From assembly GCA_022702705.1 (NCBI GenBank), contig CM040421.1, positions 75,386,121-75,450,120 of the forward strand: 64,000 nt of DNA, in the 5' to 3' direction. The translations under genes were made by a program, and so were the position numbers. Below are positions 47,765 to 57,893 of this stretch, piece by piece. The stretch comes from Papilionanthe hookeriana x Papilionanthe teres (lineage: Eukaryota > Streptophyta > Magnoliopsida > Asparagales > Orchidaceae). Under the pieces are notes generated by a model. It was not told where the DNA came from. It did no database searches and saw nothing but the letters and a program-made list of their open reading frames with translations. Every line of letters starts with the position of its first letter. Position 1 is the stretch's first letter.

Positions 47765-49345
47765 GTGAAAATTACCGCCCCAAAGTTAATCTTCTCCTTC
47801 ACCAATGGAATGGACTTCGCCGTTTACAAGGATGAGCTGCCTGACACTGGAATCATCCGTTTTGGACAAGGATTTGGCAACACAGATATCAAGTTCGCTG
47901 ACGTCACTCTCTTAACACTGATGGACAAAGTGTCAGAAACTGAGAAACCCGTAATTAATTTCAACTTGAAATCGATTCAAGAATTCCCTCCCCTGCAAAG
48001 GGTTCCAGCTGAAAGAAGTACTACTGTTCGTAGGAGGACTGTTGTCTCTACCCCCACTGGTCTAATCATCTCTGCACCTACCCCGACTTCTGCCAAACTG
48101 AAGGGGAAGGAAATCCAAGTCTGTGATGAGCCTGTCACCGGGGAGGGTACATATTTTGCTACAATACCATCTATTTTTGAGATTGGGTCCAGTTCAAGAG
48201 TTGCACCCCTAACTCGGACTCAAGGAAGAAATAGAAGCAGAAAGATCGCCAAGATCGAGAAAGCCAGAGTTACTGAAGTTGCTTTTCTAGAAGAAATCCC
48301 TGAGGAAAGAGAAGAACTGCCTGAGTATATACCTTTGTTGGAAGGGAGCAGGTTTCACCCTCTCTCTGCCGCATCAGATGAAGAAGATGTCCGTAGGATC
48401 GCCGCTGCATTACCCCGACCTGCGTACTACAGCAATTACAATAGGAAGAGGGATAAGACTATGCTATTTGCTCGACTGCAAGCTGTGATAGAAAGATTGG
48501 CAAAGAAAGAAAGATGCCCTGTGTCAGAAATCTTAAGAAGGATAGGATGAGTGCCAGCTAAATCCCATCTTGGACCGCGAATAGAGCCTGTCGCTGCCAC
48601 AAAGAAACCAAAGAAGAAGATAAAAGCCAGTTCACCCGTTGTTGTATCGGGTCTACAAATTAGGGAGGATACCACCTTCCAGCATATAGCCGACAGACCA
48701 TCCGGTCCTAGGCTTCCGGCTGCGAGAAGGATGGTATGGCGACCTACTACTGGCGAGCTAAGACCAAAACAATGTCTTCAGAAGAAAAGTCTCATCAGGA
48801 GACTTGAGTCAGAAGAAAGTGCTACTGCAATAAAGGGGACTCCCGGAAAGGAAGATCAACAACCGTCACGAGACAACTGCGAGACCGTGCGGAAAAGGCC
48901 ACTAGAAGATGCAATGGACAAGTTAAGGACCGACATCCGACGGTTAGCAAAAGAAAGAGAAGAAAAATTAGAGGATGAAGTACACTCATCAGAGTTCATG
49001 GATGAGGAGTATGCCGAGATCAACATGGTTGAGACGCGAGCATCATCCGCTTCACAAGGTGCTCCAGCAGCTGCAGAAAGAGATGAACCGGAAGTGATGA
49101 GGGCACAGCTTCGAGAAAGAGATGACACAATTTCCCAGATGGCAAAGAGGATAGAAGAGATGGCCGCTGCCTTAGCCACTCTTCAGAGTCAGGTACAACC
49201 TCAGAAAGAGACACCCCCAGAAATTATCCATATTGCAGATGGAGGAAAAGAGATCACATCCGTCAACGGAGAAGAACAACCAAAGAAGGATCCTGCACAA
49301 AGCATGATTCCAGAAAAGGACATTAAGAGCATGGTAGAATAGCAG
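47765..49345 (+). pseudogene. Element C ORF1 / N-terminal region ahead of gag
   Basis: The frame opens at GTG 47765 (KITAPKLIFSFTNGMDFAV) and is broken by TGA 48548-48550 and TAG 49343-49345, continuing in the same phase into gag. No known domain was recognised. Features seen: a short N-terminal module (KLIFSFTNG), a basic segment TRTQGRNRSRKIAKIEKA, an acidic EEIPEEREELPEYIP stretch and a probable coiled coil near the end (MRAQLRERDDTISQMAKRIE ... LATLQSQV). Ogre-type elements carry an extra ORF of unknown function at this place. The N-terminal module and the basic segment recur in the AlkB ORF at 56406. It could be a separate protein or the N-terminus of a Gag precursor. Confidence 0.7.
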
Positions 49346-50419
49346 GTGCGAGAAGCCCTAGCACAATCTAAGAGTGGAACATCTATTCAGATGGTTAGAC
49401 CTTATCCCGAAGAGTTCAATGCAGTCCAATACCCGAAAGGCTTCGTACCACCTCTGTTTAAGACTTTTGATGGGACGCGAAACCCTCGGCAGCATGTCGA
49501 ACATTTACTTGCTAGTTGCTGCAATGCCGGTGGGAGTGACGCTTTACTCTTCCGATAATTCGTCAGCAGTTTGTCAGGGATTGCCTTCGACTGGTATGCA
49601 GAATTACCGAATGGTTCAGTAAAGACCTTTTCAGAACTAGAGAATCTCTTTGTTAAGCGGTTTACCGGGGCTCAGTACCACATCACTATCGGTGATCTAG
49701 TGGTGGAGCAACAAAAGCCGAACGAGACTTTAGTGGATTACATACTTCGATGGAGAAACTTAAGCATAAAGTGTGAACCATAGCTTCAAGAACAACATGC
49801 AGTCGACATCCTACTCAAAAGTATTCATGGCCTGATAGCACTTCTCCTTAAAGGATTTACAATCAAGACTTTCGAGAAGTTGCTTAGCAACGCTGGGAGC
49901 TTGAAAGAGGAGGCAAAGCAGTTAAGTTTCATGGACAAGAATGATAAGCAGAAGCCAGTGAAAACATTCAAAAAGAAATCTGGAATAGTCGCGGCAGTAG
50001 ATAAGGGCAAGCAGCCGGTTCAGATACAGTCAGAGCGGCAACAACCTAGCTATCAACTACCGCAACGGACTTATTAGCAACCTCAGCAGGGCTATCAGCA
50101 ATCTCGTCCGAGCTATCAGTGGCCTCAGCATTATGAACAACCGCCTCGTTCATCGTGTACCTTAAGAGAACTTCTAAATAGAGAATATCCATTCAAAACT
50201 GAAGCAGTAGCGAAGATGTTCTGTAGCTTAATGAAAACACCAGATTTTCAGCTGCCAGAGCCCAAGAAGCCGGAGGAAGTCAATAATAAAGATCATCCGA
50301 ACTATTGCCCTTACCACCAGATGCTCGGACACAAGTTAGAGGATTGCATCACTTTCAAGAGTTGGCTTGATGACAATCTCCAGAAAGGGAACATAACGAT
50401 CCCAAAGGAATACATGTAG
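49346..50419 (+). pseudogene. Element C gag
   Basis: Same phase as ORF1. The Retrotrans_gag domain is at about 49410-49900: YPKGFVPPLFKTFDGTRNPR, QHVEHLLASC, GIAFDWYAELPNGSV, FSELENLFVKRF and LVDYILRWRNLSIKCEP. A Q/P/Y-rich stretch follows (PSYQLPQRTY ... PQQGYQQ), then a CPYHQMLGHKLEDC zinc knuckle (about 50306-50347), the form used by Tat-group gags. Premature stops: TAA 49556, TAG 49781, TAG 50075, TAG 50417; no frameshift. Role: particle assembly and RNA packaging. Confidence 0.9.
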
Positions 50420-51439
50420 GAACCCCAGAAAGGAGGTTCCATCAACATTATTTCAACGGATCCCATTGTTCCGATAAACCCATACACGACTGATGATGGA
50501 TGGAATACTGTCTAGACAAAATCATCGAAGAAAATTTTGGATCACATCTAGACCGCTTTGGTACGCGCTTCAACTCAGAGTTTAAAACCTGTCGAGCCGG
50601 CACTATCACTTGCGATTGAAGAACCGCCCCAGAAGGAGGAGAAGATCGCGGAAGAGAAGAAGACCGAGGCTCCGAAGAGTAGACTAGGGGCTACTTATCC
50701 TAGGATGGTTGTTTCCGATTCGGGGGAAAAATCCCTCGAACTCCTGACTCTGTATGATTATCTGCTCGCCTCGGCGGGATCTTATAATGATAAGGGTTAT
50801 GGCGTTGGCTACGTTTTGACTGTTTCTAACGATTACATAACTAGCGACAACTGGCTTAATCTGGATCTCAATTTCAATACAAATAACGATTCTCAAATCA
50901 TACACAACCTCGATGACCACGACGAAGAAGATGTTAAAAAAGGAGGCTATGAAAGCTCGACAAGCAACAAGTCCATTTGTGAATTCCGAGGAGCTCCGAT
51001 CACGATAGAATTAGAAGCATCAGACACCGAAGCAACTTCAGAAGAGCCAGTTGTTCCAATTCAAGAAGAGACATCGGTAAATTTAGAAGAGATAACAGAG
51101 GTCAATCTAAGAAGCGGAAAAGTTCTACCCCCGAGAATGGGTCCAAAGGATAAAGGAAAGCAGGTGGTTGCTCAGGAAGAGCCAACCCCAGCAGAGGAAC
51201 TGCCCATTTGGGAAGAAACCGAGGAACATGGTAATAAAGTAGACTACAACGTGCTAGCCCATCTTAGGAAGCTACCAGCCAAACAAAGCATATACGATGC
51301 TCTGATCCTGTCAAAGGAGATGAGGGAAGCTCTGATCATGGCTTTACTTGATCCAGAGATTTGTTTAGCTCAAATGGCTGGTAATTCCTTCGACGAGGTT
51401 TGCTCGTTAAGAGAACAACGAGGTGTTACTTTCACGGAC
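50420..51439 (+). pseudogene. Element C gag-protease linker
   Basis: Same phase, with TAG at 50513 and 50549, then open to 51562. It holds charged, low-complexity sequence (EEPPQKEEKIAEEKKTEAPK), a tract rich in N, D and Y around 50750-50940 and ITEVNLRSGKVLPP, the usual lead-in to the protease of Ty3/gypsy polyproteins. HLRKLPAKQSIYDALILSK is the common block just before the protease in Tat-type elements. No enzyme domain. Confidence 0.7.
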
Positions 51440-51847
51440 AGTGATCTATTACTGGGAACAGCTGATCACAACCGACCGTTATACATTTCAGTCACTATTG
51501 GAAAGTTTACGCTCTCCAGAGTGTTGGTTGATCCGGGAGCATCAATCAACATAATGAATCTTTAGACGCTAGCATATTTGGAAATTGATGCTAACGAGCT
51601 TGAAGCAGACAAGATGCTATTAAGAGGCTTCAATCAAAAAGGAGAAAGAGCTCTTGGATCGATAACACTACTAATGAAGACCGATGATTTAGCAAAGACA
51701 ACCACAAAATTCCACATAATTGATTCTGAGACATCGTTCAACGCTCTACTGGGTCGGCCATGGATCCATAAAAACCGGATGGTACCGTCGTCTCTGCACC
51801 AGTGCATAAAGTATTACGAAGGAGGGGAATAGTGCATCAAAGGTGAT
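51440..51847 (+). pseudogene. Element C aspartic protease
   Basis: Retropepsin fold signatures: RPLYISVTIG, then SRVLVDPGASINIM with the active-site Asp codon at 51530-51532, then KFHIIDSETSFNALLGRPWIH. The catalytic triplet reads DPG instead of the usual D-S/T-G. Stops: TAG 51563 and TAG 51830. It would cut the polyprotein into gag, RT and integrase. Same phase as gag, so no frameshift signal is needed between gag and protease. Confidence 0.85.
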
Positions 51848-52967
51848 TTGCAACCGTTCTTCGTGCATGAAATTAGAATTCATGAAGATGCGGCCTACTA
51901 CGCGCCCCCGAAGAAAACAATCTTTTCCAGAAATACCATACCAAATGAAGCAAAAGAAACTCGAGATGATGAAGAACTTGAAGTTCTAGTCCAACAGTTA
52001 CTCACTACTCCCTTACGACGAGATGGTGAAGATTTCTCCAGAACTCGCACCCGAGGTCGAGGCCAGGGACGAGGACTTGGAAGAAACGTTGGAACAGTTG
52101 GACAGAAGAAACCGGTCATCGATGTTAATTGGGAGAACAGTTCCGAAGAAGAAGAAGAAATCAAGAAAGAAGCAGCAACAATAATTCAAAAGAAACCCCA
52201 GTTCAAGATCTCTCTCGAAGATGAAAGGAATGAAGAATATAAATCAATGTACGAGAAGATTAACCATTATGTACATACTATGACCCTGACCCCGATCCAT
52301 TCTAATAAGATCGAGGGTATGGTGGTCAAGGAAGTGCATGGTGGTAATGCTAAGCCGATCAAGTTTTACCGTGGTGCTTCTTCTTCCAAAACTGAAAGTG
52401 ATGTACACTTTGAAGATGTTACTTCATATGAATTAATAGAACTACCTTTTGAGTGGTACTCTCCCTGTGTTCAAAATTTAATTCAACGTGGAGTCTTACC
52501 TCGACGATGGACAAAAGGTCAATCACAACATTTTGAAAAATTATGGAATAATGCCAGTCGGCCTCCCAATTCAAAACATGGTCTCGGATTCGGCACGGTA
52601 GAGTCTGTTGATGATACGAGATTTTGCTTGGTTTTCACTTGCGAGCCTAATGAAGACTGCTTAGAAGCTTCAGAAGATCTCGAAGATCTGCCAATCGGAG
52701 ATGCTCCACCAGAATTCGAAGAAGAAATCAAATCTACTATAGACGAGTTAAGGGAAGTGAACTTAGGTACTAGCGAAGAGCCTAGGCCTACCTTTGTTAG
52801 CTTCTTACTCAATAAAGAAGACTCCGAAGACATAATCAAGCTATTATTGGAATTCAATGACTGTTTTGCTTGGAGTTACGACGAAATGCCAGGATTAGCT
52901 CCAGAAGTCGCAGTTCACAAATTAGGAGTGGATCCCACTGCTGTTCCAGTTAGACAAGCTCCAAGAA
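51848..52967 (+). pseudogene. Element C protease-RT linker and RT N-terminus
   Basis: An open frame of 374 codons with no stop. Parts: an RG-rich run (RTRTRGRGQGRGLGRN, about 52040-52085), an acidic run (SSEEEEEIKKE), a SKHGLGFG motif (about 52574-52597) recalling G-patch segments of some retroviral and Ogre proteases, and then the standard lead into RT (FVSFLLNKEDSEDIIKLLLE, FAWSYDEMPGL, VHKLGVDPTAVPVRQ). In Ogre elements an intron lies between protease and RT; I see no clear intron here. The frame ends at a likely small deletion near 52965. Confidence 0.7.
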
Positions 52968-53690
52968 ATTGAGCAACAAGTAATAGCTGAAGTTAAGAAG
53001 CTAATAGACGCTAAATTTGTCTGTGAAGAACAATATCCAATTTGGTTAGCCAACGTGGTACCAGTCAGAAAGAAGAATGGTTAGATCAGAATCTGCGTGG
53101 ATTTCAAAGATTTGAATAAAGCATGTCCAAAGGATGAATTTCCACTACCAATCCCAGAAATGATGATCACATCGCTTCGACGCATGAAATCTTCTCATTT
53201 ATGGATGGATCGTCGGGATACAACCAGATAAAGATGGCACCATAAGAGAAAAAGCTCACGGCATTTAGAACGCCGATCGGAGTGTATTGCTACACAGTAA
53301 TGTCATTCGGACTAAAGAACGCAGGAGCAACGTACCAAAGAGCAATGACGAGGATCTTTGATGATCTCATTCACAACCAAGTCGAGTGCTACGTGGATGA
53401 TGTGGTCATCAAAAGTAAACTGAAGGAAGATCACCTGTATGATTTGAGAATTGTTTTCGAGCGACTAAGACAATTTAACCTTAAGATGAATTCCTTAAAA
53501 TGCGTCTTCGGCGTCACCTCCGGGAAATTCTTAGGATTTGTTGTCCGACATCGCGGGATTGAAATCGATCTGGAAAAGATTAAAGCTATTTTAGAAATGC
53601 CTCCTCCCAAAACTTTGAAACAACTACGATCCTTTCAAGGGAAGTTGGCATATTTTCGACGCTTTATGTCGAACTTGTCAGGTAGGTGTC
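52968..53690 (+). pseudogene. Element C reverse transcriptase
   Basis: The frame changes at about 52965 and again at about 53162, with stops TAG 53082 and TAA 53243. Motifs in order: EQQVIAEVKKLIDAKFV, WLANVVPVRKKNG, IRICVDFKDLNKACPKDEFPLP, IFSFMDGSSGYNQIKM (read across the frame change), AFRTPIGVYCYTVMSFGLKNAGATYQRAM and CYVDDVVIKSK with catalytic YVDD at 53390-53401, then LGFVVRHRGIEI. It is a Ty3/gypsy RT. All three catalytic Asp positions are visible. Confidence 0.92.
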
Positions 53691-54250
53691 AGCCCTTCTC
53701 GGCATTGGTTAAAAAGGACGCCGAATTTGTTTGGGATCAGAAATGCCAGCGGGCTTTCAAGGACGTTAAGCAATATTTAATGACACCTCCTGTCTTAGCA
53801 ACCCCAGTCTCAGGTAGACCGTTGTTACTTTATACCGCGACTTTAGACGACTCCCTTGGAGCCCTGCTAGCCCAGGTCAATGACGAGGGAAAAGAAAATG
53901 CTCTCTACTACCTAAGCCGTCGTCTAATCACGATGGAAGTAAAGTATCCTCCGATCGAGAAGCATTGTTTGGCCCTGATCTTCGCCGCTCAAAAGCTCAG
54001 GCATTACATGCTTTCTCATAAGGTCAACCTTATTTCGAGAGTTAATCCTTTGCAATACTTGATGTCCCGACCGACACTTTCTGGCAGACTTGCCAGGTGG
54101 TCGATGATACTATTGCAATTCGACATAACTTTTGTTCCTCTTTGCGCCGTAAAGGGACAAGTCCTAGCAGACTTCCTCGCAGCGCACCCTTTACCGGCAG
54201 ATTTGCCTCTTAACGACAACTTGCCAGACGAGCAGATAATGAGCCTAGAA
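53691..54250 (+). pseudogene. Element C RNase H (Ty3/gypsy type)
   Basis: It continues in the RT frame: FVWDQKCQRAFKDVKQYLMT, PVSGRPLLLYTATLDDSLGALLAQ, ALYYLSRRLITMEVKYPPIEK, CLALIFAAQKLRHYMLSHKV and SGRLARWSMILLQFDI. This is the RNase H that follows every Ty3/gypsy RT. In the Tat group it is generally regarded as degenerating, with a second RNase H taking over. Open here without stops. Confidence 0.85.
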
Positions 54251-54259
54251 GACCCCGAT

Positions 54260-54690
54260 GATCAGCGTTGGGAACTGTACTTCGACGGTGCGTCCTCAGC
54301 ACAGAAGGACAAAGAATTGCAAACGATAGTGCCCGGTAAGGCAGGGATCGGACTAATCTTTATAACACCGGAGTGAGGGATGTTAAGATACTCCTACCAC
54401 TTAACAGAACCGTGTACAAACAACGAGGTAGAATACAAAGCCCTCATAACAGGACTGGAATTAACCATTCAGATGGGAATAACGGACATCAACATCTACT
54501 ATGGAGACTCTCAGTTGATCATTCAACAGGTCGCCGGTTAGTACAGAATTTTAAAGCCAAGACTCGAGTAGTACTTTCAGTACACCATGAAATTGTTAGA
54601 ACTAATTCCAAATGTAACAATCTACAAGATTCCCAGAAAATAAAATGCTCTCGCTGACGCGTTACCCGCCTTACAAAGGAATTTGTCTGC
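54260..54690 (+). pseudogene. Element C second (archaeal-type) RNase H
   Basis: A second RNase H follows: WELYFDGASSAQ (first Asp), then, after TGA 54374, EPCTNNEVEYKALITGLEL (Glu), INIYYGDSQLIIQQVAG (Asp), TAG 54539, TAG 54569 and TAA 54641, and finally NALADAL (last Asp). All four catalytic acidic residues are present. The dual RNase H is a diagnostic feature of Tat-lineage elements. The frame changes again near 54660-54700 before the integrase. Confidence 0.88.
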
Positions 54691-56079
54691 TTGCAAGATG
54701 AGTCAGTTAAAGTGTCAATTCGAGGACGACAGGTCCTATCACAGCTCGACATGGTTACAATACATAAATCAGAAAGAGAAGCAGAAGAAACAATTGCAGT
54801 AGTGACCGAAAATATAGAAGATTGGCGGCAGCCATTAATAGACTACTTGCAGACAGGAAACCTACCGGACGATAAGTCGATAGCCCATCAAATCAAGAAA
54901 AGAACTCTGTCTTACGCATTAATAAACAATACATAATACAGAAGGTCTTTTGATCAGATGTGGCTAAGATGCCTGAGCGGGTCTGAGGCTCGTGAAATCG
55001 TTAAAGAAGTACATTTAGGACTTTATGGCGCTCATCAGTCGGGTCCGAAAATGAAAATGAAGATCAAAAGACTAGGGTACTACTGGCCCTCAATGATGAC
55101 CAACTGCATGAAGGTCGCCAAAAGTTGTCACCAGTGTCAAGTGCACGGAGTGGTTCTACATCAACCTTCAAATGTGCTACATCCGACAATCGCGTCGTGG
55201 CCATTTGAGTGTTGGGGCACAGATATAGTGGGTCCGATAGAACCGCCTTTTTCAAGAGGACATCGCTTCATTCTTGCAGCTACAGACTACTTTTATAAAT
55301 GGGAAGAAGCTATACCACTCAGAGAAGTGAAGGCACACCACATGCTACAGTTTTTCAAGAACCAAGTTGTCTACCGTTTTGGGGTACCGCGCAGGATCAT
55401 TTCAGATAATGGGTCTGCATTCAAAAGTACAAAGATCAACAATTTTGTCAGAAGACACGAGATCGATTGGCGATACTCAACGATCTACTACCCAAGAGAA
55501 AACGGCTTGGCCGAGGCTTTAAATAAAACTCTCGTTCAAATTTTAAAGAAAACTTTGGACAAAAACAAGAGAAATTGGCAAGAGAAGTTGTTAGAAGTCT
55601 TATGGGCCTACAGGATGACTTTTAGGACTCCTACTCAGTCTACGCCTTATTACGCTTTAGTGTACGGGTCCGAAGCAGTTCTACCCTTGGAAGTTTAGCT
55701 CCCATCACTCAGAATTACAGTTGCAGAAAAGATCACTACAGAAGAAAATGCCAGACTACGACTGGAAGAATTGTAAAGCTTGGAAGGGAAAAGACTTCCC
55801 GTGCAGCAGAATTTGGAACTGTATCAAGCCAAGATGATCCAGGCCCATGATAGATCAGTCCGTCCCAGGACATTCAAAGTCGGTGACTTAGTTTTTGTTC
55901 TCAGAAGACCTATTCTTGCACATCGCAAGATAGGTGGTAAATATGAACCAAGATGGGAAGGGCTGTTCGTGGTCGAGACAGTCTACTCAGGAGGTTCCTA
56001 CCAACTGGTGAACTGCCGTGGAGAACGACCCATGCTTCCAATCAATGGATGGTATTTAAAGAAGTATTACGCAACCTGA
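54691..56079 (+). pseudogene. Element C integrase
   Basis: One phase from 54691 to TGA 56077-56079, broken by TAA 54934, TAG 55696 and TAA 55774. It opens with the DWRQPLIDYLQTGNLPDD lead, then the HHCC zinc finger (EVHLGLYGAH ... SCHQCQ), the core with GTDIVGPI (Asp), IISDNGSAF (Asp) and ENGLAEALNKTL (Glu), the VLWAYRMTFRTPTQSTPY block and the C-terminal domain (FKVGDLVFVLRRP ... GKYEPRWEGLFVVETVY ... PINGWYLKKYY). The DDE triad and zinc ligands are intact. No chromodomain follows, as expected for Tat. It inserts the cDNA into the genome. Confidence 0.93.
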
Positions 56080-56382
56080 TGTTTCGAAGGATGGCCTCTA
56101 AAGTAGAATCTTATCCCTAGAAACACGGGTGAAGTATCCACTTTGTGACTGGGTCCGAACCCAAAACAAAATAAAATGGATGATAAAAAAAAAATCTCAT
56201 CAACGAAAATGTTAAAAAGAAAACATGGGAAATCGTAATAATAAAATGTCAATCTTTCCTTTTAAATCCATTCATTCCTGATATTTTCTCGTCTCTTCTT
56301 ACTTCCTTTAAATTTAAAAGAAGTGAATAAGAATTTTAAGTGTTTTTCTTATTGTTCTTGTTCTTAGTACAGCCCCTGATCC
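56080..56382 (+). other. Spacer between integrase and AlkB ORF (intron 3' part)
   Basis: No coding content before the acceptor. It becomes T-rich towards 56340-56400. Upstream ATGs in this spacer would prevent simple reinitiation, which fits removal by splicing. Confidence 0.5.
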
Positions 56383-56402
56383 TTTCCTTGTTTTTTCGCA
56401 GG
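56383..56402 (+). promoter_or_regulatory. Predicted 3' splice site for a subgenomic AlkB mRNA
   Basis: A pyrimidine run (TTTCCTTGTTTTTTCGCAG, ending at 56401) is followed by GGAAATG, so the ATG of the AlkB ORF lies 5 bases into the exon. The context is a strong plant acceptor. It is inferred from sequence only; the donor is not known. A GTATG donor-like site conserved between LTRs C and D is at 42614. Confidence 0.55.
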
Positions 56403-56405
56403 GAA

Positions 56406-57893
56406 ATGTTGAATGGGAGGTTGGTTCTAAACTTTAGAAATGGCGTGAGTCTAGCACTTGATGAAAAGAGGGCGAGGGATGAAGCAGTGATAGAGATTGA
56501 CTCAGACTTCACACCAGCCGGCTTACAATACGAAGAAAATGATTGGATCCCAGTTGATCGAGAAGAACTTCACAGCCAGACAGTGATGAAAATGGGTAGC
56601 CCGAGCCACCAATCTAGCAGTAAGAAAAGAAAAGCAAACGTCACTCATGCAACCGGAGAAGATAAGAAAGTTAAGTCCATGGTTACCACAACAGAGGGTA
56701 GGCTTGTCAGCGCCGCTCCCGCAGAAGTTCAAGGAGTAAGGAGAGCTACTCTCACTACTACCCAGCGGAGAAATAAGAATCGTCGCATTCAAAAAATGTT
56801 AACCAAGTTAGTAGAAGATCAACATAAACAGATAGTGGATACCGTTAATGCAAATGATCCAAGGGGACCAGTTCGTCAGGAACCAGAAAGAAGAAAGTCA
56901 ACTCTAAGAAGGTCGGAACAGATAAAAGAAATACCAAGAAACGCAGAAATAGAGTCAATACCTCGACGCCGAGTAGATGTACCAGATTCAGAGAGTCTTA
57001 TTGCAAAAGCAACCCTGGAGGATGTCCTTACGAAGACTATCCCCGAGGAGCCGAGACATGCAGAAGAATGTGCTGGGGTTGAGCCATACATCCCGCAGTA
57101 TGTTACTAGACACCGAGGACTTCAGATAATCCCAGAATACGAGCTGGAGAAAATGCAACTAGTTGAGAAGAAAACCTTCGAATACTTTGAAAGAATTGGA
57201 AACAAGAGGGTCAACATCTTGGAAGGCCTCGAGCTGCATACAGATGTTTTCTGAGATTATGAGCAACAACAAATTATAGATTGCATCCTCGAATTACAGA
57301 AAATGGGCCAAGCTAGCCGCTTGAGAGAAAAGACATATTCAGAACCCCGAAGATGGATGCTAGGAAAAGGAAGAGTTACAATCCAATGATGATGTTGCTA
57401 CAATTTTGCCATAGACAGAAAAGGAAATCCACTAGGGATACTCCGTCGCAGTGAGGTGGATCCGATGCCAAGAATCATTAAGAGGATGGTGAAAAGGATG
57501 ATAACATGGAGGGTATTGCCTGCAGATTGCATACCCAACAGCTGCATTATTAACATCTACAAGGAAGACGACTGCATACCTTTGCATATAGACCATCATG
57601 ACTTTGTTAGAACCATTTGCACAGTATCATTCGTTAACCAGTGCAACATCATGTTCAGATCTAACCTCCAAATTGCAGGCCCCGGTGAGTTCCGAGGGCC
57701 GGTGGAGATACCACTACCGGTAGGTTTCGTCCTGGTGTTAAAAGGAAACGGAGCAGACGCTGCGAAGCATTGCATTCCAGGAATGCCTGTGGAGCGGATC
57801 TCAATTACTTTTAGAAGAATGGACGACAAAAAAATTCCTTACCACTTTCAGCCAGATCCAGAATTGGAGAATCTCCGGCCCTACGAGCTGTGA
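56406..57893 (+). pseudogene. Retrotransposon-borne AlkB-like dioxygenase ORF (ALKBH9/10-like)
   Basis: I chose ATG 56406 because it follows the acceptor; the longer frame upstream is intron-like. The span is 496 codons in one phase including the final stop, with premature TGA at 57252 and tandem TGA TGA at 57387-57392. Residues 1 to about 275 are a charged, basic region (KKRKANVTH, TTTQRRNKNRRIQKM) with an ORF1-like start (LVLNFRNGVSLAL). From about residue 283 an AlkB fold is readable: LREKTYSEPRRWMLGKGRV, NSCIINIYKEDD with the N-x-Y pair (Asn383, Tyr385), H-x-D (His394, Asp396), distal His455 and the 2-oxoglutarate-binding R-x5-R (Arg464, Arg470). These are the metal and cosubstrate ligands of AlkB enzymes. 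The LHIDHHDF, PLPVGFVLVLKGNGADAAKH and RISITFRRMD blocks point to the plant ALKBH9/10 group, RNA N6-methyladenosine demethylases. Substrate and role in the element are inference. This copy is inactive. Confidence 0.88.

Noticed and set aside
56340..56405. Hydrophobic N-terminus of the longer frame at 56340 as a signal peptide of an env-like protein
   Set aside because: The hydrophobic residues come from the T-rich pyrimidine tract of the splice acceptor. The frame's upstream start is not an ATG (it begins with GTG), and the downstream protein is not membrane-like.
56406..57893. The AlkB ORF as an independent host ALKBH gene or processed pseudogene
   Set aside because: It is in one phase with an ORF1-like N-terminal half, has its own acceptor, has no separate promoter, introns or poly(A) trace, and lies between integrase and the 3' UTR satellites of the same element.
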